From JBNJDJ01 sp051744845 (GTDB lineage: Bacteria > Bacillota > Clostridia > Peptostreptococcales > Acidaminobacteraceae), in assembly GCA_051744845.1 (NCBI GenBank), contig JBNJDJ010000055.1:1-13480 (forward strand): a stretch of DNA of 13,480 nt. The letters are read 5' to 3'. Position 1 is the stretch's first letter. Every line of letters begins with the position of its first letter. Positions 6,854-13,480 of the stretch are shown piece by piece. The notes beneath the pieces were generated by a model. The model was not told where the DNA came from and made no database searches. It saw only the letters and a list, made by a program, of their open reading frames with translations. A program made the position numbers and the translations under genes.

Positions 6854-9262
6854 TTATTTTCTCCCCTTATTTATATACATTTTCTGATCAGCTTTATTAA
6901 AAATATTATTTAAATTCTGGCTGCTGTCTTCCATTACATCAAAACCTAAAGAAATTGATAAAGGATTTATAAACTTGTTATCATCATTAAAATCTTTAAC
7001 ATTTTTTTGAATTCTTTCGCAAAACTTATTTGCCTCTTTACGATTAGTATTAGGTAAAACAACTGCAAACTCATCTCCACCTATACGAGCTAATATATCT
7101 TCAGACCTAACTGTTGATTTTAAGATTTTAGCAGCATTTATTATATACTTATCACCTTTTTTATGACCATAATTATCGTTTATCTTTTTTAATCCATCAA
7201 GATCCCCAATTACAATAGTAATTGGATATTTTCTTGAAGACTCTAGTCTTTTTAATTCATTTTCAAAATATCTTCTATTATATAGACCTGTCATTTCATC
7301 GTGAAAAGAAAGATATTGTATCTTTTTTTCCTTCTTTTTTCTTTCAGTTATATCTTTATATAATGCATATATACCTATTTGACCATCAACAAGTTTAATT
7401 GGAAACCCTTGTAAAAATACATTTATTTTTTTCCCACTTTTAGTTTTTCTAATACTTTCGCTTTCAATTTTTTCACCTTTTTTCACTTTTTTTGTATATT
7501 GTTTTCCTTTATTAATTAATTTATCAGGAATAATAAAATTATCTAGATTTTTATTCATAAGTTCTGATTCTTTATATCCAAACAATGTCTCGAATTTCTC
7601 ATTTATTTTTAATACTTGATGATTATTATCTAAAAGAGCTATTGCTTCAGTAGAATTGTTAAAAAGTTGTTCAAAATATGCTTTTTGTTCTTTAAGCTTA
7701 TTTTCATTTATTTTCAATTCAGTAATATTTCTGATAGTTGATACTATACTTTTAACATTTTTTTCCTTTGAACTTATTGGAGAAAAAATAGCATCAAAAT
7801 ATTTTTCTTGCCCATTAATATTAAGCTTATAGTCAAAACTTTTTTGCTTTTTATTTTTATAAACTATTTTACAATATCTTAAAATTTTATCTGCTATATT
7901 TTGAGGTAAAACATCTACAACATTTTTACCAATTAATTTATCTTTATCATCAACTAAATCATCAGAATTTGAAGCCCAAATATTTAAATAATTCCCTTCT
8001 TTATCTAGTAAAATTATTATTTCAGGGATTGATTTAAGAATTGTACTTAAAAATTCTTTTTGTTCAGTTATTTTACGCTGAGCATAGACTCTATCCAAAG
8101 CAGCTATAGAATACGAAATTAAAATTTCAGCCAATTCCAAATCTTTTTTGGTAAAAAAACTTTTTTTAGGTGCTGCTACCTGAAAAACACCATATTTCCC
8201 AATTGGAATACTTATTGCTGATTTATATATATTTTTAACTGTTAAAGCTTCTTGATTATTTTGTAAATCATCTATAATCAAACTTTTCTTTTTATTATAA
8301 GTTTTAGCTGCTATACTTTTATCTGATATTGGTCTCGTTTCATGCTTAATTTCATTAGAAGAAGCTACAGAAACAAATTTCTTATCTTTAACAAAAATAA
8401 TATTACATAAATTAAAATCTAAAAGATTCTCAGCTACGTTAAGTGTCATATTTACAATTTGTTTTTCATTTTCTAACTTCTTAAAATCTAAAGATATTTG
8501 ATGTAGATCTTTAATTATCTTTTCGGTTCTTTTGTTTTTAGTAATATCTTCAGCAAAACATACTATATATTCTACTTCTCCTTTTTTATTTAGTTTTGGA
8601 TTTTTTGTAATTTTAAGCAATCTTTTCTCTCCGTTATCATTTTTTAACCATTCTTCACTAATCTTTTTCTTTTTCGAATCAAATACTTTTTGATTGTCTA
8701 ATTTATATTCTTTAGCTTCTTTTTTTTCAAAAATGTCATGTATTTTTTTGTTTTCTATATATGATTTATCATATCCAATAAAATCAGCATGAGCTTGATT
8801 TGTCTTACCATAAGTTTGCGAATCTTTTAAATACCATATTTGAGTATCTGTTGTATTTAATATCATTTCTTTTTCTTCATTGCTTTTAATCATTTTTTTA
8901 TAAATCTCATGTTTATATAAAGCAATTTCTATATTATTTTTTAGTTCTTTTTCATTAAATGGTTTATTTAAATAAACAGAAGCTTTAAAATCTTTTATTT
9001 TATCTGTTCTAATAGTAAGGAAAATAAAAGGAATATTTTTTTCAGAACTAATATTTTTGGCTACTTCATAACCGTTCATCTTACCTTTTAAGATAATATC
9101 AATAATTATTAAATCAGGAGTATTATCTTCTTTTAAAATATAATCAACTGCTTTTTCACCATAATCAAAAACTCCAGTAACTTTATAACCTATATCTAAA
9201 ACTATATCCTTAATTTTTTGTTGATATAATCTTGAGTCTTCTATAATAACTATTTCTTTCAT
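6854..9262 (-). CDS. Response-regulator diguanylate cyclase, REC-PAS-GAF-PAS-PAS-GGDEF
   Basis: This 802-residue protein has no membrane segment and should be a soluble cytoplasmic c-di-GMP synthase. A CheY-like receiver (about 1-120) has the acidic pair E8-D9, phosphoacceptor D55, T83 and K100, so it should be phosphorylatable. It is followed by PAS (about 131-243), GAF (about 253-392), PAS (about 402-517), PAS (about 525-645) and GGDEF (about 650-802). The GGDEF motif is at 728-732 and the RxxD inhibitory site (R719, D722) is intact. There is no EAL or HD-GYP domain. The longest frame begins with GTG at 9271, but that GTG is part of the Shine-Dalgarno AGAGGTG (9275-9269). The ATG at 9262, 6 nt further on, is the better start. 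No histidine kinase gene is visible nearby. Which signal the GAF domain binds is unknown. The GGDEF domain resembles those of the two GGDEF-HD-GYP neighbours. Confidence 0.93.
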   Translation of the reverse strand: MKEIVIIEDSRLYQQKIKDIVLDIGYKVTGVFDYGEKAVDYILKEDNTPDLIIIDIILKGKMNGYEVAKNISSEKNIPFIFLTIRTDKIKDFKASVYLNKPFNEKELKNNIEIALYKHEIYKKMIKSNEEKEMILNTTDTQIWYLKDSQTYGKTNQAHADFIGYDKSYIENKKIHDIFEKKEAKEYKLDNQKVFDSKKKKISEEWLKNDNGEKRLLKITKNPKLNKKGEVEYIVCFAEDITKNKRTEKIIKDLHQISLDFKKLENEKQIVNMTLNVAENLLDFNLCNIIFVKDKKFVSVASSNEIKHETRPISDKSIAAKTYNKKKSLIIDDLQNNQEALTVKNIYKSAISIPIGKYGVFQVAAPKKSFFTKKDLELAEILISYSIAALDRVYAQRKITEQKEFLSTILKSIPEIIILLDKEGNYLNIWASNSDDLVDDKDKLIGKNVVDVLPQNIADKILRYCKIVYKNKKQKSFDYKLNINGQEKYFDAIFSPISSKEKNVKSIVSTIRNITELKINENKLKEQKAYFEQLFNNSTEAIALLDNNHQVLKINEKFETLFGYKESELMNKNLDNFIIPDKLINKGKQYTKKVKKGEKIESESIRKTKSGKKINVFLQGFPIKLVDGQIGIYALYKDITERKKKEKKIQYLSFHDEMTGLYNRRYFENELKRLESSRKYPITIVIGDLDGLKKINDNYGHKKGDKYIINAAKILKSTVRSEDILARIGGDEFAVVLPNTNRKEANKFCERIQKNVKDFNDDNKFINPLSISLGFDVMEDSSQNLNNIFNKADQKMYINKGRK

Positions 9263-9310
9263 TTTTTTCACCTCTGTAATTAAAAAATTATTTATATTTA
9301 AGTGTATTTA

Positions 9311-9338
9311 ATTAAATATAAATTAAACTGACTATCAA
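9311..9338 (-). promoter_or_regulatory. Weak candidate promoter for the REC-GGDEF gene
   Basis: The minus strand has TTGATA (9338-9333), a 16-nt spacer and TTTAAT (9316-9311). A 14-bp AT palindrome, TATTTAATTAAATA (9305-9318), overlaps the -10 and could be an operator or chance. The leader would be about 45 nt. Confidence 0.3.
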
Positions 9339-9455
9339 AATCGATTTCTACTTAAAAAAGATTTCTTTGAATTAATAACTTCACCTTTATAATCTATAAA
9401 AAGTTATAAAATCAAATAGAAAATATCCAATAAATTGATTTTAAACTATATTTAG

Positions 9456-11072
9456 TTATTTTATCAAGTTGTATGGTTTACTCCAAAAGTAACCTTGGCC
9501 TAAAGTACATTTTTTTGATTTAAGAAACTCTAGTTGTTCTTTATCTTCTATGCCTTCAGCAATTATTTTTATTTCAAGTTGATTCGCAATATTAATTAGA
9601 TTTTTAATTAAAACTTCTTTTTTCTTATCAAAACCAATCCCCTCAATAAAAGACTTATCAATTTTAATAGCATCAATTCCTATATTTGCAAGTTGATTTA
9701 AAGAGGAGTATCCTGTGCCAAAATCATCAAGGTAAATTTTAAATCCTAATTTTCTTAAAGCTTGTAAGTTTTTTAGCGTGACTTTTTCATTCTCAATAAT
9801 CGCAGTTTCCGTAATTTCAAAAGAAATTACATTTTTTTCTAAATTATATTTATTTACTATATCAAGAATTTCATCAACAATATTTTCACTCCCTATTGAT
9901 TTAGCTGATAAGTTAATTGATACAGACTTTACTTTTTTATTTAATATTGAATCCATATGTTTGCAAACACTATCTAATACATATAAATCAATATCAATGA
10001 TTTGTCCATAATACTCAGCATTAGATAAAAATTTATTTGGAGAAATTAACTTATCATTTTTTTTCCATCTAATTAAAGCTTCAAAACTTACTATATCATC
10101 AATTTCTAGTGAAATAATAGGTTGATAATAAACTAAAAACTCTTTTTTATTTAAACCTTTAAGAATCTCTACTTGCATATCATGATATTTCCTACCTATT
10201 TCAAATTTAGCATCATATATAGAGTATAATCCTTTTTTTTCTTTTTTTTGATTATATAATGCTAAATCAGCTTTTTCCATCAATTTAGAAACATCTTCTC
10301 CATCCCGGGGATATAGTGAAACACCTACAGTGAGTGTAACAATTGCATCTATTTTATTTATAGAATGAATTTTATTAAAATGATCAACAATACTAAAACC
10401 AATTTTATTAGCACATTCTAAGTTACAATCTTCTATGATTAAATAAAATTCATCTCCTCCAAGTCTCCCAATTTCAACATTATCAGATAATATAATAACC
10501 AATTCATTAGCAATATATTTAAGAACAAGATCTCCATATTCATATCCAAAAGTATCATTTAACTCTTTAAAGTTGTCAATATCTAAAATGAAAAAAGCTT
10601 TTGGTGAAAAATCATTATTATTTAATATACTCTTTTTTTCATTTAGATATCTTCTATTATGTAAATCAGTTAATTCATCAGTATAAGCTAGCTTTTTTAT
10701 TTTTTCAATATTTTTTTTCATATCAGAAACAACATCTTTTATGCCTAACGTCATTGTAACTAATCCAAAAACTAGTAAAATTAAAAGAATTTCATAAGAA
10801 ATCTGTAAATTTATCATATTAGAAATTTCTGGATTAAATACTAATAATGTTATATCTATTAGTAAAAAAAATATACTAAAACTTAACATTTTACTATTAG
10901 TGGCTTTAGCTAAAATATACCATATCGACAATATAAAAGGGATAAATAAATAAAAAATAGTAGTGAAATTTATATTTTTGCTAGTAATAATTATGAAAAT
11001 AGAAAAAAATACGACACTTATTAAAGGTAAAATTGAAATTATATCTATTTTAATATTAAGATTCTTTTTCAT
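9456..11072 (-). CDS. Membrane GGDEF-EAL protein (c-di-GMP synthase/phosphodiesterase)
   Basis: The 538-residue protein has about four hydrophobic N-terminal helices (roughly 10-30, 36-56, 60-79, 92-112), then GGDEF (about 125-285) and EAL (about 295-535). The membrane part matches no named sensor I recognise. GGDEF motif residues 205-209 are intact, but positions 196-199 read SDNV instead of RxxD, so the product-inhibition site is absent, and GHxxGD has become GYEYGD. The EAL domain keeps every residue expected of an active phosphodiesterase: E331 in FEALIRW, N387, E419, D449-D450 in DDFGTGYSS, K470, E506 and Q526. EAL hydrolyses c-di-GMP to pGpG. Hydrolysis is a plausible net activity, with GGDEF either active or a GTP-sensing regulator. 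AAGGGGG (11083-11077) precedes the ATG by 4 nt. It is the first gene of the minus-strand row and its 3' gap of 193 bp has no convincing terminator. Confidence 0.94.
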   Translation of the reverse strand: MKKNLNIKIDIISILPLISVVFFSIFIIITSKNINFTTIFYLFIPFILSIWYILAKATNSKMLSFSIFFLLIDITLLVFNPEISNMINLQISYEILLILLVFGLVTMTLGIKDVVSDMKKNIEKIKKLAYTDELTDLHNRRYLNEKKSILNNNDFSPKAFFILDIDNFKELNDTFGYEYGDLVLKYIANELVIILSDNVEIGRLGGDEFYLIIEDCNLECANKIGFSIVDHFNKIHSINKIDAIVTLTVGVSLYPRDGEDVSKLMEKADLALYNQKKEKKGLYSIYDAKFEIGRKYHDMQVEILKGLNKKEFLVYYQPIISLEIDDIVSFEALIRWKKNDKLISPNKFLSNAEYYGQIIDIDLYVLDSVCKHMDSILNKKVKSVSINLSAKSIGSENIVDEILDIVNKYNLEKNVISFEITETAIIENEKVTLKNLQALRKLGFKIYLDDFGTGYSSLNQLANIGIDAIKIDKSFIEGIGFDKKKEVLIKNLINIANQLEIKIIAEGIEDKEQLEFLKSKKCTLGQGYFWSKPYNLIK

Positions 11073-11160
11073 AACTCCCCCTTAATAATTGTCAAATACT
11101 AATTTTATATGCATTTTTATTTATATTTAAATTATAACTAAAAGAATATCAACATCTATA

Positions 11161-11169
11161 ATTATACCA
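11161..11169 (-). promoter_or_regulatory. Candidate extended -10 promoter for the GGDEF-EAL gene
   Basis: The minus strand reads TGGTATAAT (11169-11161), a perfect TATAAT with TGn extension. The -35 region is only T-rich (TTTTTT at 11189-11184, 17-nt spacer). The start would be near 11155, giving a leader of about 80 nt before the ATG at 11072. The palindrome at 11193-11202 lies immediately upstream, a place where an activator or repressor could act. Confidence 0.5.
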
Positions 11170-11248
11170 TTTTTCTCATAAATAAAAAACATATGATATC
11201 ATTTGATTTTTTAAGATAAATTTTTTTATTAATATATTTTATTTTAAT

Positions 11249-11410
11249 TCATATACCATTTTTCCAAAAATCTTTGAGATCTATAAATTCCTAACTTATA
11301 TCTTCCGAAAATTCTATTAACATTTCTATATAACTTTCTTCATTAACTTATTGTCTATCATATGAACCAAAATTCCAATATTTTAACATTATATTTTTTT
11401 TAAAATACAG
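11249..11410 (-). pseudogene. Possible eroded short gene of unknown family
   Basis: One minus-strand frame reads like protein but is broken by stops. Fragments include YWNFGSYDRQ, stop, VNEESYIEMLIEFSEDIS, stop, EFIDLKDFWKNGI, stop. The two internal stops (TAA after DRQ, TAG after EDIS) are each one base change from a Gln or Glu codon. Asp, Glu, Gly, Ser and Trp are more frequent than expected from the surrounding AT-only sequence. AAGGAG (11423-11418) sits 7 nt before an in-frame CTG at 11410, which could be a lost ATG; an in-frame ATG lies at 11389. A promoter-like site lies further upstream at 11522-11494. I do not recognise the family. It could be a remnant of a longer gene, or chance in AT-rich DNA. 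Confidence 0.35.
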
Positions 11411-11493
11411 TTTTAAACTCCTTAATTTTTTTCTACTTGCTTTTTATTTGAAATAATTATTAAATCTCAACTATCATAATCATCTTTATATAT

Positions 11494-11522
11494 ATTATAT
11501 CAATTAATAGCTAAATTAACAA
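11494..11522 (-). promoter_or_regulatory. Strong promoter-like site upstream of the eroded frame
   Basis: The minus strand has TTGTTA (11522-11517), a 17-nt spacer and TATAAT (11499-11494), with a TGn extension (TGATATAAT). This is the best complete sigma-A match in the window. The start would be near 11487. It could serve the eroded frame at 11410-11249, a small RNA, or give the GGDEF-EAL gene a leader of about 415 nt. Confidence 0.5.
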
Positions 11523-12014
11523 AAGAAATGAGTGAATATTAAAAAAACATTTAATTTTTATATTTTCATTTCCAATTAACCTTAAATTATTCGCATTAAG
11601 TTTTGTATGTCTTAATAAATTCTTTATCAAAATATACTTTAAATTAATAAAAAATCAAAAGATTATACCTTTAATAAAATTATATAAATATAAGTACATA
11701 TGAACTACTTATCATTTAACTACCAAGCTTCATAGATTCTTGATATTATGGTTTCATAAATTATATTGTTTAGGAAAGAATATATTGGATATAATATAAC
11801 TATATGAGAATTAAACTTTTCAAAATTTAATAATTTTTTAATTTATAATGATCAAGTTATTTTTATTAAACAGGCTTTTTTATCGAAACACAATCAATAG
11901 TAATAATCCTGACTTCTATTTATTATATATTAAAAAGTTTGATTTTTAATTTATAATTTATTAATTCTATTATAATTTTATAGCTGATTAAACTAATTTT
12001 GTGTTTAATAGTAC

Positions 12015-12044
12015 TTATGTAAATAAAAATTATGGTTATATAAT
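12015..12044 (+). promoter_or_regulatory. Candidate promoter for the chemoreceptor gene
   Basis: A perfect TATAAT (12039-12044) is preceded, after 18 nt, by TTATGT (12015-12020), a three-of-six -35 match. The start would be near 12051 with a leader of about 70 nt. I do not see a sigma-28 type GCCGATAA element, so this gene may be under the housekeeping factor. Confidence 0.4.
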
Positions 12045-12122
12045 GAAAAGTTTTTAATATCTTATCAAAAATACATATTATTCTTAAATAAGAGTAATCC
12101 AATAATTATATGAGGAGGACAC

Positions 12123-13480
12123 ATGAATAAAAAGAAAAAAATATTTAATATTACTATAAAATCAAAGTTAATTTTATTATTAGCTTTAGCAATTATTGCC
12201 TTAGGAGCATTAAGTTTTTTAACATATTATGACACTTCTAAGCTGGCTACATTACAAGATAAAGGAAGAACTAGATCGATCGATTCCAAAACTGTTACTA
12301 ATCTTAAATTTGGGACTTATACTCTATATAATTATGCAGCAGATTCAATTATCAATGGCTATTCTGATGAACTTGTAGATGAATATAGTGAAACTAAAGA
12401 TTCTATATTAAAAGAATTTGCTGTTGTAAAAGATTCAATGGATACCGAAGAAGAAAAAAAGCTTATAAAAGAAGTAGAAGAATCTTTGAAGTCATTTACT
12501 AGCATTGTAGAAAAAGAGCTTTTTTCAGGACTTAAAAATAGTTCTTTAGATGAAAATGAAATTAGAAAACTTGATAAGAAATTAGATAATTTAAAAATTG
12601 AATATTATAATAATCTTTCGGTTATTTCAGATAGTCTTGAAGATGAAGCTATTCTCGGAGATAAAATATATGATGAAACAAGTGCTCAAAGTATAAAATT
12701 ATCTATTATTATTAGTATTGCTACTTCAATATTTTTAATTGTAATTATGACTTTGATAATAAACAGTATTATAAAACCAATCAATGGTATTACAAATATT
12801 ATTGATAAACAAGCAAAACTTAATTTTAGTAATGAGAAGTCATCATTAATCAATGAATATGCTACTAGAGAAGATGAAATTGGTAAAATGTCAAAATCAT
12901 TAAAAGTTATGGAAGAAAATGTTAGAGACTTTATTATAAATACTTCGGAAGCTTCATCCTTATTAGCATCTGCATCTAAAGATTTATCTGAAACATCTCA
13001 GCAATCAGCAGAAGCTTCAAATGAAGTTGCAAATACTATTGAAGAAATAGCGAATGGAGCAACTGATCAAGCCGAAGAAACAACTGATGGTGCTAAGGAA
13101 ATAAATGAATTAGGAGATATTATTAATTCCGAAATTGAATTAGTTAATATATTAAATGAATCTGCTGAAGAAGTTAATAAGCTTAAAGAACAAGGTTTAT
13201 CTGCTTTAGAAAATTTAGAAGAAAAAACAGATGAAAACAATAAAGCAGCTAAAGAAGTTCAAGAAATTATTATTGAAACTGATGAAAGTGCAAATAGAAT
13301 AGAATCTGCTAGTGATATGATAAAAGATATAGCAGAACAAACTAATTTATTAGCTCTTAATGCATCAATAGAAGCAGCACGTGCTGGAGAAGCAGGTAAA
13401 GGATTTGCAGTAGTAGCAGATGAAATCAGAAAATTAGCAGAAGAAACTAATCAATTTGCAAGTGAAATTTCAGATACTAT
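12123..13480 (+). CDS. Methyl-accepting chemotaxis protein, C-terminus cut by window edge
   Basis: 452 residues are visible and the frame is open to the last base. The protein has a basic N-terminus, transmembrane helix about 16-36, an extracytoplasmic helical domain about 37-191 that resembles the four-helix-bundle sensor type and has no Cache motif, a second helix about 192-214, HAMP about 215-270 (IIKPING near 216) and the cytoplasmic coiled-coil signalling domain from about 271. The hairpin tip that binds CheA and CheW is unmistakable: EQTNLLALNASIEAARAGE from residue 405, followed by GKGFAVVADEIRKLAEET. Only the returning helix is missing. The ligand is unknown. GAGGAGG (12112-12118) lies 4 nt before the ATG. 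It is divergent from the c-di-GMP genes, separated by about 1 kb, and has its own candidate promoter. Receptors of this type work with CheA and CheW to control flagellar rotation, so motility is implied. Confidence 0.95.
   Translation, partial: MNKKKKIFNITIKSKLILLLALAIIALGALSFLTYYDTSKLATLQDKGRTRSIDSKTVTNLKFGTYTLYNYAADSIINGYSDELVDEYSETKDSILKEFAVVKDSMDTEEEKKLIKEVEESLKSFTSIVEKELFSGLKNSSLDENEIRKLDKKLDNLKIEYYNNLSVISDSLEDEAILGDKIYDETSAQSIKLSIIISIATSIFLIVIMTLIINSIIKPINGITNIIDKQAKLNFSNEKSSLINEYATREDEIGKMSKSLKVMEENVRDFIINTSEASSLLASASKDLSETSQQSAEASNEVANTIEEIANGATDQAEETTDGAKEINELGDIINSEIELVNILNESAEEVNKLKEQGLSALENLEEKTDENNKAAKEVQEIIIETDESANRIESASDMIKDIAEQTNLLALNASIEAARAGEAGKGFAVVADEIRKLAEETNQFASEISDT

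Larger units (their letters stand above)
11073..12122. other. Long 1050-bp interval without an intact gene
   Basis: This very AT-rich divergent interval separates the minus-strand enzyme row from the plus-strand chemoreceptor. From the left it holds a promoter-like site for the GGDEF-EAL gene (11169-11161), a perfect palindrome ATGATATCAT (11193-11202), an apparent eroded reading frame (11249-11410) with its own promoter-like site (11522-11494), then about 500 bp where I see nothing beyond short broken frames, and finally the candidate chemoreceptor promoter. No tRNA, riboswitch or transposon end was recognised. Confidence 0.55.

Noticed and set aside
619..9262. Hybrid cGAMP-type specificity of the GGDEF domains
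   Set aside because: The GHxxGD Asp is retained in the three relevant proteins, as in c-di-GMP synthases; the hybrid class has Ser at that position.
9444..9457. AACTA-TATT-TAGTT hairpin at the stop of the GGDEF-EAL gene as a terminator
   Set aside because: The stem is only 5 bp, almost all A-T, and no continuous T tract follows.
11748..11900. Plus-strand frame with a 30-codon open stretch before TAG at 11898
   Set aside because: It is interrupted by TAA and TGA, lacks a ribosome binding site, and its composition (Asn, Phe, Ile, Lys) is what AT-rich random DNA gives.
11875..11920. Possible transposase remnant or insertion sequence end around CAGGCTTTTTT and its inverted CCTG
   Set aside because: Only 4-bp complementary ends, no target duplication and no recognisable transposase motif.
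12045..12122. c-di-GMP (GEMM) riboswitch in the chemoreceptor leader or other leaders
   Set aside because: None of the GC-containing conserved GEMM elements are visible in any leader of the window; the leaders are almost wholly A and T.

Overview
The DNA is strongly A+T-rich, with short Shine-Dalgarno-preceded genes and AT-biased codons. It encodes a dense set of cyclic-di-GMP signalling proteins, including two GGDEF plus HD-GYP fusions, and one chemotaxis receptor. Together these suggest a low-GC, motile, probably anaerobic member of the Bacillota (Clostridia or Halanaerobiales type). That placement is inferred from style and gene content; the window has no rRNA or other taxonomic marker.

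Layout from left to right. Positions 1-468 (minus strand) hold the N-terminal part of a VanX-like D-Ala-D-Ala dipeptidase, cut by the window edge. Four large c-di-GMP enzymes follow on the same strand: 619-3471 (dCache-HAMP-PAS-PAS-GGDEF-HD-GYP), 3973-6507 (MASE3-PAS-PAS-GGDEF-HD-GYP), 6854-9262 (REC-PAS-GAF-PAS-PAS-GGDEF, with the start corrected from a GTG to an ATG) and 9456-11072 (membrane region-GGDEF-EAL). Transcription runs right to left: GGDEF-EAL first, then the REC protein, the MASE3 protein, the Cache protein and the dipeptidase. The gaps are 150 to 500 bp. At least one contains a good intrinsic terminator and several contain promoter-like sites, so this looks like a row of separately controlled genes rather than one tight operon. 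A long interval at 11073-12122 without an intact gene contains a good promoter-like site and what may be an eroded short gene. On the plus strand, 12123-13480 is a methyl-accepting chemotaxis protein cut by the right edge.

How they may work together: all three catalytic domain families of c-di-GMP turnover (GGDEF synthesis, EAL hydrolysis, HD-GYP hydrolysis) lie side by side, each attached to a different input: an extracytoplasmic Cache domain, a MASE3 membrane sensor, a phosphorylatable receiver with GAF and PAS domains, and a small membrane region. The catalytic motifs are intact in all four proteins. The two GGDEF-HD-GYP proteins have closely related catalytic halves on unrelated sensory halves, as expected from duplication and sensor replacement. 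The neighbouring chemoreceptor fits a locus devoted to the choice between swimming and surface life, but no direct link is visible in the sequence. No c-di-GMP riboswitch, CRISPR array, RNA gene or insertion sequence was found. The domain types are known; what is notable is the clustering and the conserved details.
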